A stretch of DNA of 64,000 bases from JACJXF01 sp964349045 (GTDB lineage: Bacteria > Bacteroidota > Bacteroidia > Bacteroidales > GCA-2748055), in assembly GCA_964349045.1 (NCBI GenBank), contig CAYGFI010000001.1:1-64000 (forward strand). Direction: 5' to 3'. Under the pieces are notes generated by a model, which was not told the DNA's origin, ran no database searches, and saw nothing but the letters and a program-made list of their open reading frames with translations. Of this stretch, positions 45,413-53,356 are shown piece by piece. The position numbers were made by a program, and so were the translations under genes. The stretch's first letter is position 1. Each line of letters starts with the position of its first letter.

Positions 45413-47386
45413 TCAGTTGGATGCCCGGTATAATCCAACAACTTCGGTGGTCATCAGAAACCGGTCATAAATTCTAAGATTTGTCATCTGCTTATTTGCC
45501 AGTTGCCAAGTTGAAGCGCCGTTTGCATCGCCAAAATCATGACTGAACCAGACTGTACCACGTTCCTTTGTTTTCCCGCCGTCCTGAAATTCCCCATTGA
45601 TGACTATACTGACCAGTTTGGGGTAGCCGTCAACGATAATGGAAATATCATGAGTTTTGGAAGGGTTGAGAATATTTTCGTTACTGGTCAGGGTGACTGT
45701 TTCTTTTCCATCGCTCATCGTGAACACCAGGGTATGATCCGCTGTAAGCTCTGCTTTCACTCCTTTTTTGTTGTGGAATGCATCGATGAGAACGATGGTC
45801 CCTGTTGTTTTCCCTTTGGCGGCTTCTGGTTGAGGTAACAGACGAAAACAGATTGAAAATCCTCCATTTTCACCTGGTGAAGGCAGAATGGGTGCAGGAA
45901 TTTTTGATTTGGGTTTTGCAAGATGTATTAGCAGACCGGTTTCCGGAACGCCGGAGATTTTGAACTGCTGGCTCAGGAGGTCAAAAAATGGTTCGGGGAC
46001 AGGAAACGTCTTTACGTATTCCTTATCACTGATACGTCCGATAATACCATCGGGTCCTGCACCAAATTCGGGAGTGTTCAGTCTTTCATGGGAATGATTA
46101 TCGTAGCCGAGTTGATCTTTCCGGTAATGAACCAATTCCGGTTCAGAAAAGTAGAACTGATTGTTCCGCGTTTCCATATAAGCAATATAAACGAGATCAC
46201 GGCCGGAGAAATCATCAAATCCCTGAACACTATTATTATAGTAAACGAAAAATTTACGACCCTTGGGGTCGGAGGGGAATCCGTATGGTCCCTGGGGGCT
46301 TTTAACAGGCCTGCCGTCAGGGGAATAGCGCAATATGTCTGTTTTCCAGGTCTGTCCCTGGTCATTGCTTCGTGCCAGTCCGATGAATCCATAAACTGTC
46401 CGGTGGTGAAAACACCAGTGGTCATCTTCCATGATTAGCGGAGAAAAACCACCGGCAGATGAATATTCAAGGTGGGTAATACCACGTTTATCATTTGGAA
46501 GCAATTCAATTTCGAGGGTTTCTAGGCGATCATTGTTTGCGTAATTTTTAAAAAGCAGAAAAAATGCTTCGCCGTTGCCGCAACGAGGGATAGGCCCGTG
46601 TTTGGTAATCCACGTAAGCCCGTCGTCGCCCATCATTCGGTGCGGTATGGGATAACTCCAGCTTACGAAGTATTTTCCTTTAAAAAGTGTTGAACGATCA
46701 ATATCGGCTACGGGTACTGGCAGCTCATATCGTTCGGAGAATTCTCCTTCCTTACTGACATATCTGAACATCACTTTACCTACCAGATGCGGGTAACAGC
46801 GGAACGGTTCCCCTTCATGCCAGCCAAGGAATGTGGCTATATCAAGAAAATCAGTAGGCTCTTTGCTGTAGTGCATATCCTCGTCAGGTCCCCGGAAGTA
46901 CATAAAATAAACCTGGTCGGTAGTAGGATGACGGAAGAACGACCCATAGGTGGTGAGTGGAGGGCCTTCCGGTTCAAGTTCGAACCAGTCACTCCAGGTT
47001 TGGCCTCCGTCAGTTGAACGTCTGATGATAATATGCTGGCTGGGATGGCCTTCGCGACTTCTGGCCACTGTCAGGGTTCGTAAATGCACTTTGTCAGTAA
47101 CTTTGTAAGTCGAAAATCCTTCCATATAACCGTATCCTTCCGGTAGGGTTCCTCCGGTCAAGCCCACAACTGGGTCACCATTTTCAAAAGCCCGCCAGTC
47201 GTCCATGCCAAACGAAGGAGGAAACACATATGGATTCCGGGGTATCTCCTCATCTGAAATATTTTTAAGGGCGCTGTCAGATGTTACATTTAACCAACCT
47301 GCTGAATTGCGGGAAGGATCATTAAAATTTCCTGCCGATAAAGCAACTCCTGAAATGAGCAAAAGGGATAGGATATTTGTATTCAT
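45413..47386 (-). CDS. Secreted BNR/sialidase-fold protein with C-terminal LamG-like domain
   Basis: The ATG at 47386 gives 657 residues with a signal peptide (MNTNILSLLLISGVALSAG). It is a paralogue of the protein at 12643: WRAFENGDPVVGL, ARSREGHPSQHIIIRRSTDGGQTW, GSFFRHPTTDQVYFMYFRGP, PTDFLDIATFLGWHEGEPF and HGPIPRCGNGEAF are all shared, as is the LamG-like C-terminus (GFSICFRLLP ... DISIIVDGYPKLVSIVIN). Asp boxes STDGGQTWS and SNDQGQTWK support a propeller. An IS4-type element ends two bases before its start codon, so any native ribosome-binding site and promoter have been replaced by IS sequence. Expression would depend on read-out from the IS or on nothing. It converges on the GH42-like gene at 45349. 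Confidence 0.72.
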   Translation of the reverse strand: MNTNILSLLLISGVALSAGNFNDPSRNSAGWLNVTSDSALKNISDEEIPRNPYVFPPSFGMDDWRAFENGDPVVGLTGGTLPEGYGYMEGFSTYKVTDKVHLRTLTVARSREGHPSQHIIIRRSTDGGQTWSDWFELEPEGPPLTTYGSFFRHPTTDQVYFMYFRGPDEDMHYSKEPTDFLDIATFLGWHEGEPFRCYPHLVGKVMFRYVSKEGEFSERYELPVPVADIDRSTLFKGKYFVSWSYPIPHRMMGDDGLTWITKHGPIPRCGNGEAFFLLFKNYANNDRLETLEIELLPNDKRGITHLEYSSAGGFSPLIMEDDHWCFHHRTVYGFIGLARSNDQGQTWKTDILRYSPDGRPVKSPQGPYGFPSDPKGRKFFVYYNNSVQGFDDFSGRDLVYIAYMETRNNQFYFSEPELVHYRKDQLGYDNHSHERLNTPEFGAGPDGIIGRISDKEYVKTFPVPEPFFDLLSQQFKISGVPETGLLIHLAKPKSKIPAPILPSPGENGGFSICFRLLPQPEAAKGKTTGTIVLIDAFHNKKGVKAELTADHTLVFTMSDGKETVTLTSNENILNPSKTHDISIIVDGYPKLVSIVINGEFQDGGKTKERGTVWFSHDFGDANGASTWQLANKQMTNLRIYDRFLMTTEVVGLYRASN

Positions 47387-47388
47387 AA

Positions 47389-48705
47389 TCACTAGTGTCC
47401 GATTAAATCCAGCTGATTTTCAGCTGTTTATTATATAGTTCTTTGACGTCTTTGTAATTCTGATTTGTAAGTAATTCATTTATAGGCGTTTTGTCAAGTA
47501 GAGATATGCTTAATATTTGTAATATTTCGTAGGTTGAGCGGTCAACTTTCAATTTGTTACGAACTAATGCAACCAGACAGTATGCAATTATTGCAGAGTA
47601 AACCTGTATTTTGACTGCATTCAGACTCGTTCCCCAAAATGATTTAATTTTTAAATGCTGTTTTATCCATTTGAAAAATAGTTCAACTTTCCATCGGTAT
47701 TTATAAAGTTGTGCTATTTCTTCTGATGCTAAACCAAAGTTGTTGGATAAAAAATCAAGTTCGTTATTCGTTTCTTCGTCGTAAAATTTAACCCGACGAA
47801 GCTTTTGCGGATACTTTTTGGAGACATAAAATCCAGTCAATGTTCCGATTTGGTCGAGCAAAACGCCATTCTTCTTATTTACTTTATTTGAATATACTCT
47901 TTGGAACTGAAGATTACCTTTCGCTCTTATTACGAAGAAGGCCGAGCATTGATTTATTTTAAAAAGTCTTGCATAATCAACATATCCACGATCGAAAATG
48001 TAATAACTTCCTGGTTCATAATACAATAAATCCATAGCATTCATGTCATTCATTGATGCTGCAGAAACATGAATAAAATTAGGAATGGAAGTCTTTACAT
48101 CATACAAGGTATGCAACTTGATTCCTCCCTTAGTTTTACGGAATTCAGCCCACCAGAAAATATTCAAACAAAGATCAATGGTTGTTGAATAAAATGCATA
48201 AATATTACCATTTATATTCAACTGAAAGTCTTGATCAACTATTGAGGATTGTCTTGCTTGATCGATGAGATAGTATGCAAAATCTTCAAAAATTCTACAG
48301 TCTCTTTTCTCATTTGAGTTTGCAAAGTTTGATCTTGAGGTTCCCTTACCAAATCCAAGGTGATAATACTTGGGTTCATGAGGCTCAATACTAATCATTA
48401 GATCTCGTAAGCTATCTCTACCGGTCAGTTGGCCAAATATCATACAGAGCAATTGGTTCCAGCAGGAAAAGTGTCTAACATGCTTATTACCATTGTATTT
48501 ATCAACCAACCCATCGAAAATACGTTTTGGAAGAAAATCTGTAAGTTGTGAACAGACAAATTTACCTTTATTCATGGGTTCCAGCTTTTCACAAAGCTAA
48601 AAACCAACTTTTCAATTCAAATCGACACGCAACAAAAATGCTCTACATGTCAGAAATATCAAAGGTTTCAAAGAACGTTATATAAATTTAATCGGACACT
48701 TGTGA
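47389..48705 (-). mobile_element. IS4-family insertion sequence, about 1.3 kb
   Basis: The element is bounded by 20-bp inverted repeats with one mismatch: 47389-47408 and 48686-48705, both containing AGTGTCCGATTAAAT. It holds one transposase gene reading leftward. No target-site duplication is visible next to the repeats. The element fills the space between the stop of the large beta-helix gene (48713) and the start of the BNR gene (47386), leaving 7 and 2 bases respectively. Its exact outer ends may be a few bases further in if the TCAC part is not IS sequence. Confidence 0.82.
47403..48575 (-). CDS. IS4-family transposase, first catalytic Asp apparently replaced by Tyr
   Basis: This 390-residue protein has the DUF4372-type N-terminus of Bacteroidota IS4 transposases (FVCSQLTDFLP, WNQLLCMIFGQLTGRDSLRDL) and the full YREK signature Y291-x2-R294-x3-E298-x6-K305, with E298 the catalytic Glu. 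The second Asp is D195 in YYIFDRGYVDY. The first Asp is expected in the motif DSTTIDLC; here it reads AFYSTTIDLC, with Tyr129 encoded by TAT (complement of 48189-48191), one base from GAT. If the alignment is right the enzyme cannot cleave DNA. The frame is otherwise intact, so the change is recent or the copy is moved in trans. The stop lies within the right-reading end near the left inverted repeat. Confidence 0.88.
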   Translation of the reverse strand: MNKGKFVCSQLTDFLPKRIFDGLVDKYNGNKHVRHFSCWNQLLCMIFGQLTGRDSLRDLMISIEPHEPKYYHLGFGKGTSRSNFANSNEKRDCRIFEDFAYYLIDQARQSSIVDQDFQLNINGNIYAFYSTTIDLCLNIFWWAEFRKTKGGIKLHTLYDVKTSIPNFIHVSAASMNDMNAMDLLYYEPGSYYIFDRGYVDYARLFKINQCSAFFVIRAKGNLQFQRVYSNKVNKKNGVLLDQIGTLTGFYVSKKYPQKLRRVKFYDEETNNELDFLSNNFGLASEEIAQLYKYRWKVELFFKWIKQHLKIKSFWGTSLNAVKIQVYSAIIAYCLVALVRNKLKVDRSTYEILQILSISLLDKTPINELLTNQNYKDVKELYNKQLKISWI

Positions 48706-48712
48706 CTCAACT

Positions 48713-51700
48713 TTATTGTTTAACAATCTTTTGTCTGACGGAATAGTTGTTTGTTCTTATCATTAAAAAGTATATCCCCTCAGACAGATTGCTTGTTTTT
48801 ATATTTATGATTGAAGAATTTTCATATTTCTCAGATACATTCTCTCCCATCATATTCATCAGCTTTATATATGCACCTGTTTCGCCCGGGTTTAATTGGA
48901 TCGTAAGCTCAGTGCTTACAGGATTTGGATAAATTCTGAATAAGTTTACATCAACATCTTTCAATATCGTTCCTATTTCTACAGTGATGGTATAGTTAGT
49001 TGTGGAGACTCCGTCCTGTGCGGTCACAATGATGTCTATGCTTGTGTTACCAGATAAAGGTATAAGCCCGTCCCCACTTACCGTCGATAAGGGATCGGTT
49101 TTAGTCGCAGTAAGAGTTATGCTTGTTGTACCATAAGGAAGTGAAAGGCTGTAATCAAGCCCATCAGTAGAAAATTCCGGAGCAAATATACCCGTGTTAA
49201 CACTTAATCCATCCAGGCTGGATATATCAGGAAGAATAAACACAACATCGATGGAATAAGTTGTTGTGGAAGTTCCATCTTCAGAAGTTACTACAATGTT
49301 TAAGGTTGTATCTTTTGCAAAAGCAAAGTTTCCTTCACCAGTAACTGTTGATAGCATATCGGTTTTAGTTGCTGTAACAGTCAAACTAGTTGTATTATAA
49401 GGGATTTCAAGGGCGTAATTCAGCACATTCGACGAGAACGAAGGAGCAAGTGTTCCAATGTCAGCGCTTAATCCATCGAGGCTGGAAACGCCTTCAGGTT
49501 TTTCAAGTCCCCATTCAGAAAAGAGATATTCTTCAATCCTGATCCGGTCTGCACTGCTCATTTTGCCCCTGTACATGATGATCTCAGCAATATCACCTGA
49601 AAGCTCACCTGTTGCAGATGCACCAGTTTTCCCCAGGTAACTTTGAACCCAGTATTCAAAGAAATTGGTTGCTCCTGGTAAGCTTGTGGAATCTCTTAAA
49701 ATTTCGTTTTCAAAATATTTGATTTGTCCGGTATTTCGTAAGTAGGTCCTTACTTTGAAATCATTCCCGGGTTTTCCAATTGAGGCTGAATTAGACCACT
49801 TCAACTGGTTCTGGTTTTCACCAATGCTCAAAGTTCCATTAACCCCGGAGTTTCCTTTGCAGAACACTGCCTGGTTTCCAGAACTTTTATGAACTGTAAA
49901 AATGGTAAAGTCTTCCGTTTCGAAAAGGGCGAGAGAACCTGATATCTCGAGGCTTTTGTGACTTGTGGACATCCACTGTTCACCTTCAAAATGGACTGTT
50001 GGATTTCCGTTTAATCCGGTCTGGTTGACAGATGGTTTCAAATCCTCATCAAACTGGTAAAAAGAGAATCTGTTCGGAGTACGATCTAACCAGGCTGAAA
50101 CCTTTTCCCCTGTTAAATCTTTTGCCGTTAACCACAAATGGATTCCGGGAATATCGGATGGAAAGAAATCCTGTTTAGCGGGTTTCGTGGGATAATCAAT
50201 CCAGACAGCGCCATTGTTAAGCCACACTGACTTCCTGGTTCCAACCTGCGACATATCGATTTCAACAAATCCAATTGCTGCAGCAGGTGATTCACCTTTG
50301 AACCTGAAATCACCATTTAACGGATCGACAAAACCCGGATCAGCAACAACTGAGTTTGCGTCATCTCCTGAAGTTGCTTTCCACTGTGTAAAGCTCTGGT
50401 CTTCGTTCATTTCCTGGTCGGGAAGAGAATAATCCCAGAAAAGATTCTGGTCACCCGTGTACTGTAACTGGATATTCGGGCCGGTATCGGGACCGTTATA
50501 AAAGCTTCTTGCCCCGTTCTGTAAAACAATATTATGATTAAACTCTGTTGGTTTAATACCCAATCCCAGTGCATCTTCAGAAGTCGGAAGGCTGCTTTCA
50601 TGACTGTAAAATGCCGAACGCGTCCCAAAAGCAATAATGTTGTTTTCAATGAGGTTATAATGACTTTTTTCTTCAAATACATCCTCGTTTGAATTATAAA
50701 GAATATTATTCCGTATTGTAAAATGGGCCGTGTTATCGTCAAGGTAAATGACATCTCCATTGTAATCACGTCCCTCGATATTATAAATCAGGTTATTTTC
50801 AATAAAGGAGTAAGGCTGGTATCCGGAGGTATAAATGGCTCCCATATCGCTTAACACACCATGTCCGAGGTCATGGATCTTGTTTTGCCTTATAACATTC
50901 TTATACCCGTATGAATAAACAGTGCTCGGGTTAGCATTGCAGGTGATTGCATTAAAGAATCCTTCCCTGATATAATTGTGTTCAATTACCATGTGTACTG
51001 TGTTAACATGCCGCATGGCTACCTCCCCGAAATAAAAGCGACCGTATCCCATGATATCATTGTCATGAAGATGATGATAACCTGTCTTTTTATAATAATT
51101 AGTAGCAGTTGTTATACCATATACTCCTGTGGCCCCGGATCCGAGATCCCTGAAAATATTGGATGATATTTCACCTCCCATGGTACCGCTTTCGAACTCG
51201 ATGCAGACATCCCCCACGTGACCGAAATAACATGCCTTAACAACAGGAACCCTTGCATCTTCAAAGGAAAGGGCACCTTCTCCATAGGTATTGTTGTTAC
51301 CGGTTCCGATATGTGCAGCGATCACAGATTCAGTATGCATGAACCCGATTTTTTCAAAGGATACATCCCAGATAAATTTATTGCTGCTCCCGCTTCCATA
51401 AATTCGGAAAAGGTTCAGAAGTTTGGGTGCAATTACCTCCGTATTTTCTTTTGACTCGCCGGGATTTGGAATATAATAGAGCTTTCCCGAGGGATGGTCG
51501 AGATACCATTCGCCCGGTTCGCTCAAGGTCTCAAACACATGATCCCAGAAATATGCTGAAAGTCCGGCGCCATGAATGGCATGACTTCCAACCATTTCAT
51601 GACTTGTTACATAATTCAAAGTAATAATACTGTTGGCAACATCAATACTTTTAACCGGCATTCGTTCGTCAAGCCATCGATGTGTGTGAACCATCTCGAC

Positions 51701-53320
51701 ATCTGCAAGATTTTTCCAGTTTTGAAAGTCTTTTGATCTTACCTTTACCCGGTCAGTATTGTTACTGATAACACCGGTGGTTGTCGGCAGGATTTCGGTT
51801 ATCCGGAAAGTTCCCGTCTTTGGGAACCGGGATCTCATGGCTCTTTTCCCGTTCACGAACAATTGTTTGAAATACCAGCTTCCGGAAGCAACCTCCGGAA
51901 TGTTTGTGACCCAGGCGGTTTTGCCGTTCACTGTAGTATCTCTCCAGCCGGTTATCTGTCGTCCGCCGCTCACGACCGGCATTTTGTCCACTGGCAGATC
52001 CATCCACAATGGATCATCGATATTGTTTTCAAATCCTGCCTTGATCTCTGTAGCTGCATCTCCAGTCCAGTCGCCGATAAAATGAACATTTCCACCTACC
52101 GAATTATCTACAGTTATGCGGGAGTCGAGAAAATGCCATCCCGGTAACAGATGTATTTCAACCCTGTTTTCCAGGTTTGAAAGGTTTCCAAGAATAATTT
52201 CCCTGTAATTATCGGGAGTGCCAAGTATGGGATTTGTGGTTGGTGCAGGAAATGAAGGTAACTGTATCTGATCCGGCCTGTTAAGGACTTTAACCTTATT
52301 CACCGCTGCCTGTATAGTTTTTAGAGGCTCTCCCGGAATTTCTCCTGAATTTGAGTCCAGTCCCGTTGGTGAGACATAGAATCGGATGGTATCCCGGGCG
52401 CTGAATAATGTACCGGAACCTTTAACACTGAATGAGAATAAACTGTCAATATCGTCTGTGCCGGTAATTTGTATGACTGAAGTTCTTTGAAGAGTCTCAA
52501 CCGGAGAAAACGTAATTCGTAAGGTATCTGTTCCGTCTGGTGCGATACTTAAGCTTGTATCAGATAATGTAAACCATTCATCTGAACTTTCAATCCTGAA
52601 AAGATGACTGCTTGTATTATCTTTGTTTTCAAGCACAAAATCTTTTACCAGGTTCTGGTTAATTTCAATTGAACCGTAATCAACCATAGAGGATCCTGAG
52701 TTAAGACTCTTTCCTTCATATCTGACATTAAGCCATGGAACACCGCCCAGGTCAATAGAATGTTGACCTAAATTATCGTAAGAAACAGTGCTGACAATCC
52801 ATTGTGAGTCATCGGCATTTGTTCCTCTTGAGTGAGCCCAGATCGTATCACCTTTGGATACTGAAGGCTTACGGATAAGAGTATGCAACTCAAGTGCACT
52901 TGTGACACCTGCAACTTCTGCATTTCGCGGATCCCCGTTAATTGCGTCAATAACCTGTCCTTCTTTTAACAACTGTATCAGGGCGGAGTTGCTTAAATAC
53001 CAGATACTCCCTGAAGCGGGCCATGATGTATCAGCCTTGGCAAGAACCTCCTGGTCAGGAGGATTTGAGGGTTCGTTCCTGCATCCAACCCAAGTGGAGT
53101 AAGGTAAAATTACACCGCCGGGAAAATCAAAACGATAAGCTCCGTTCCGTATAATTGAATAAGTTTCCAATTCGACTGTATCGGCGGTGGGATTATAGAT
53201 CTCAAGTGCATTGGTATATCCGTTTGCAATATATTCTGAAAAGAAAAGAGTTCTGTCCTGGCTTTTTGCCGAAGCGAGAAATAATATGGGTAGCAGCAGT
53301 TGAAAAACCAGTTTCTTCAT
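48713..53320 (-). CDS. 1535-residue LTD + beta-helix + ConA-like + T9SS protein
   Basis: Domain order: signal peptide (1-20, ending SAKS); lamin-tail-like domain (about 22-190; LFFSEYIANGYTNALEIYNP); an ASPM/SPD-2/Hydin-like Ig domain (about 205-300; ENKDNTSSHLFRIESSDEW, VKGSGTLF); a GH141-like beta-helix (about 308-1065) with IRFYVSPTGLDSNSG, FKQLFVNGKRAMRSRFP, LSDMGAIY and VIYLDDNT; a concanavalin-like module (GIHLWLTAKDL ... FTVHKSSGNQAVF); two cadherin-like repeats each starting SLDGLS and ending in a GxSTTxYxI pattern; and a T9SS sorting domain (FRIYPNPVSTELTIQL, SEGIYFLMIRT). It should be exported to the cell surface by T9SS. It is the largest of six helix proteins here. The IS element lies just downstream; the ABC permease gene at 53357 is 36 bases upstream. 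Confidence 0.8.
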   Translation of the reverse strand: MKKLVFQLLLPILFLASAKSQDRTLFFSEYIANGYTNALEIYNPTADTVELETYSIIRNGAYRFDFPGGVILPYSTWVGCRNEPSNPPDQEVLAKADTSWPASGSIWYLSNSALIQLLKEGQVIDAINGDPRNAEVAGVTSALELHTLIRKPSVSKGDTIWAHSRGTNADDSQWIVSTVSYDNLGQHSIDLGGVPWLNVRYEGKSLNSGSSMVDYGSIEINQNLVKDFVLENKDNTSSHLFRIESSDEWFTLSDTSLSIAPDGTDTLRITFSPVETLQRTSVIQITGTDDIDSLFSFSVKGSGTLFSARDTIRFYVSPTGLDSNSGEIPGEPLKTIQAAVNKVKVLNRPDQIQLPSFPAPTTNPILGTPDNYREIILGNLSNLENRVEIHLLPGWHFLDSRITVDNSVGGNVHFIGDWTGDAATEIKAGFENNIDDPLWMDLPVDKMPVVSGGRQITGWRDTTVNGKTAWVTNIPEVASGSWYFKQLFVNGKRAMRSRFPKTGTFRITEILPTTTGVISNNTDRVKVRSKDFQNWKNLADVEMVHTHRWLDERMPVKSIDVANSIITLNYVTSHEMVGSHAIHGAGLSAYFWDHVFETLSEPGEWYLDHPSGKLYYIPNPGESKENTEVIAPKLLNLFRIYGSGSSNKFIWDVSFEKIGFMHTESVIAAHIGTGNNNTYGEGALSFEDARVPVVKACYFGHVGDVCIEFESGTMGGEISSNIFRDLGSGATGVYGITTATNYYKKTGYHHLHDNDIMGYGRFYFGEVAMRHVNTVHMVIEHNYIREGFFNAITCNANPSTVYSYGYKNVIRQNKIHDLGHGVLSDMGAIYTSGYQPYSFIENNLIYNIEGRDYNGDVIYLDDNTAHFTIRNNILYNSNEDVFEEKSHYNLIENNIIAFGTRSAFYSHESSLPTSEDALGLGIKPTEFNHNIVLQNGARSFYNGPDTGPNIQLQYTGDQNLFWDYSLPDQEMNEDQSFTQWKATSGDDANSVVADPGFVDPLNGDFRFKGESPAAAIGFVEIDMSQVGTRKSVWLNNGAVWIDYPTKPAKQDFFPSDIPGIHLWLTAKDLTGEKVSAWLDRTPNRFSFYQFDEDLKPSVNQTGLNGNPTVHFEGEQWMSTSHKSLEISGSLALFETEDFTIFTVHKSSGNQAVFCKGNSGVNGTLSIGENQNQLKWSNSASIGKPGNDFKVRTYLRNTGQIKYFENEILRDSTSLPGATNFFEYWVQSYLGKTGASATGELSGDIAEIIMYRGKMSSADRIRIEEYLFSEWGLEKPEGVSSLDGLSADIGTLAPSFSSNVLNYALEIPYNTTSLTVTATKTDMLSTVTGEGNFAFAKDTTLNIVVTSEDGTSTTTYSIDVVFILPDISSLDGLSVNTGIFAPEFSTDGLDYSLSLPYGTTSITLTATKTDPLSTVSGDGLIPLSGNTSIDIIVTAQDGVSTTNYTITVEIGTILKDVDVNLFRIYPNPVSTELTIQLNPGETGAYIKLMNMMGENVSEKYENSSIINIKTSNLSEGIYFLMIRTNNYSVRQKIVKQ

Positions 53321-53356
53321 AATGGATATATTTAATACGTTGAGATATCTGTAAAA

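Noticed and set aside
47380..48712. Target-site duplication for the IS
   Set aside because: Sequences outside the inverted repeats (CATAA on the left, CTCAA on the right) do not form a convincing direct repeat.
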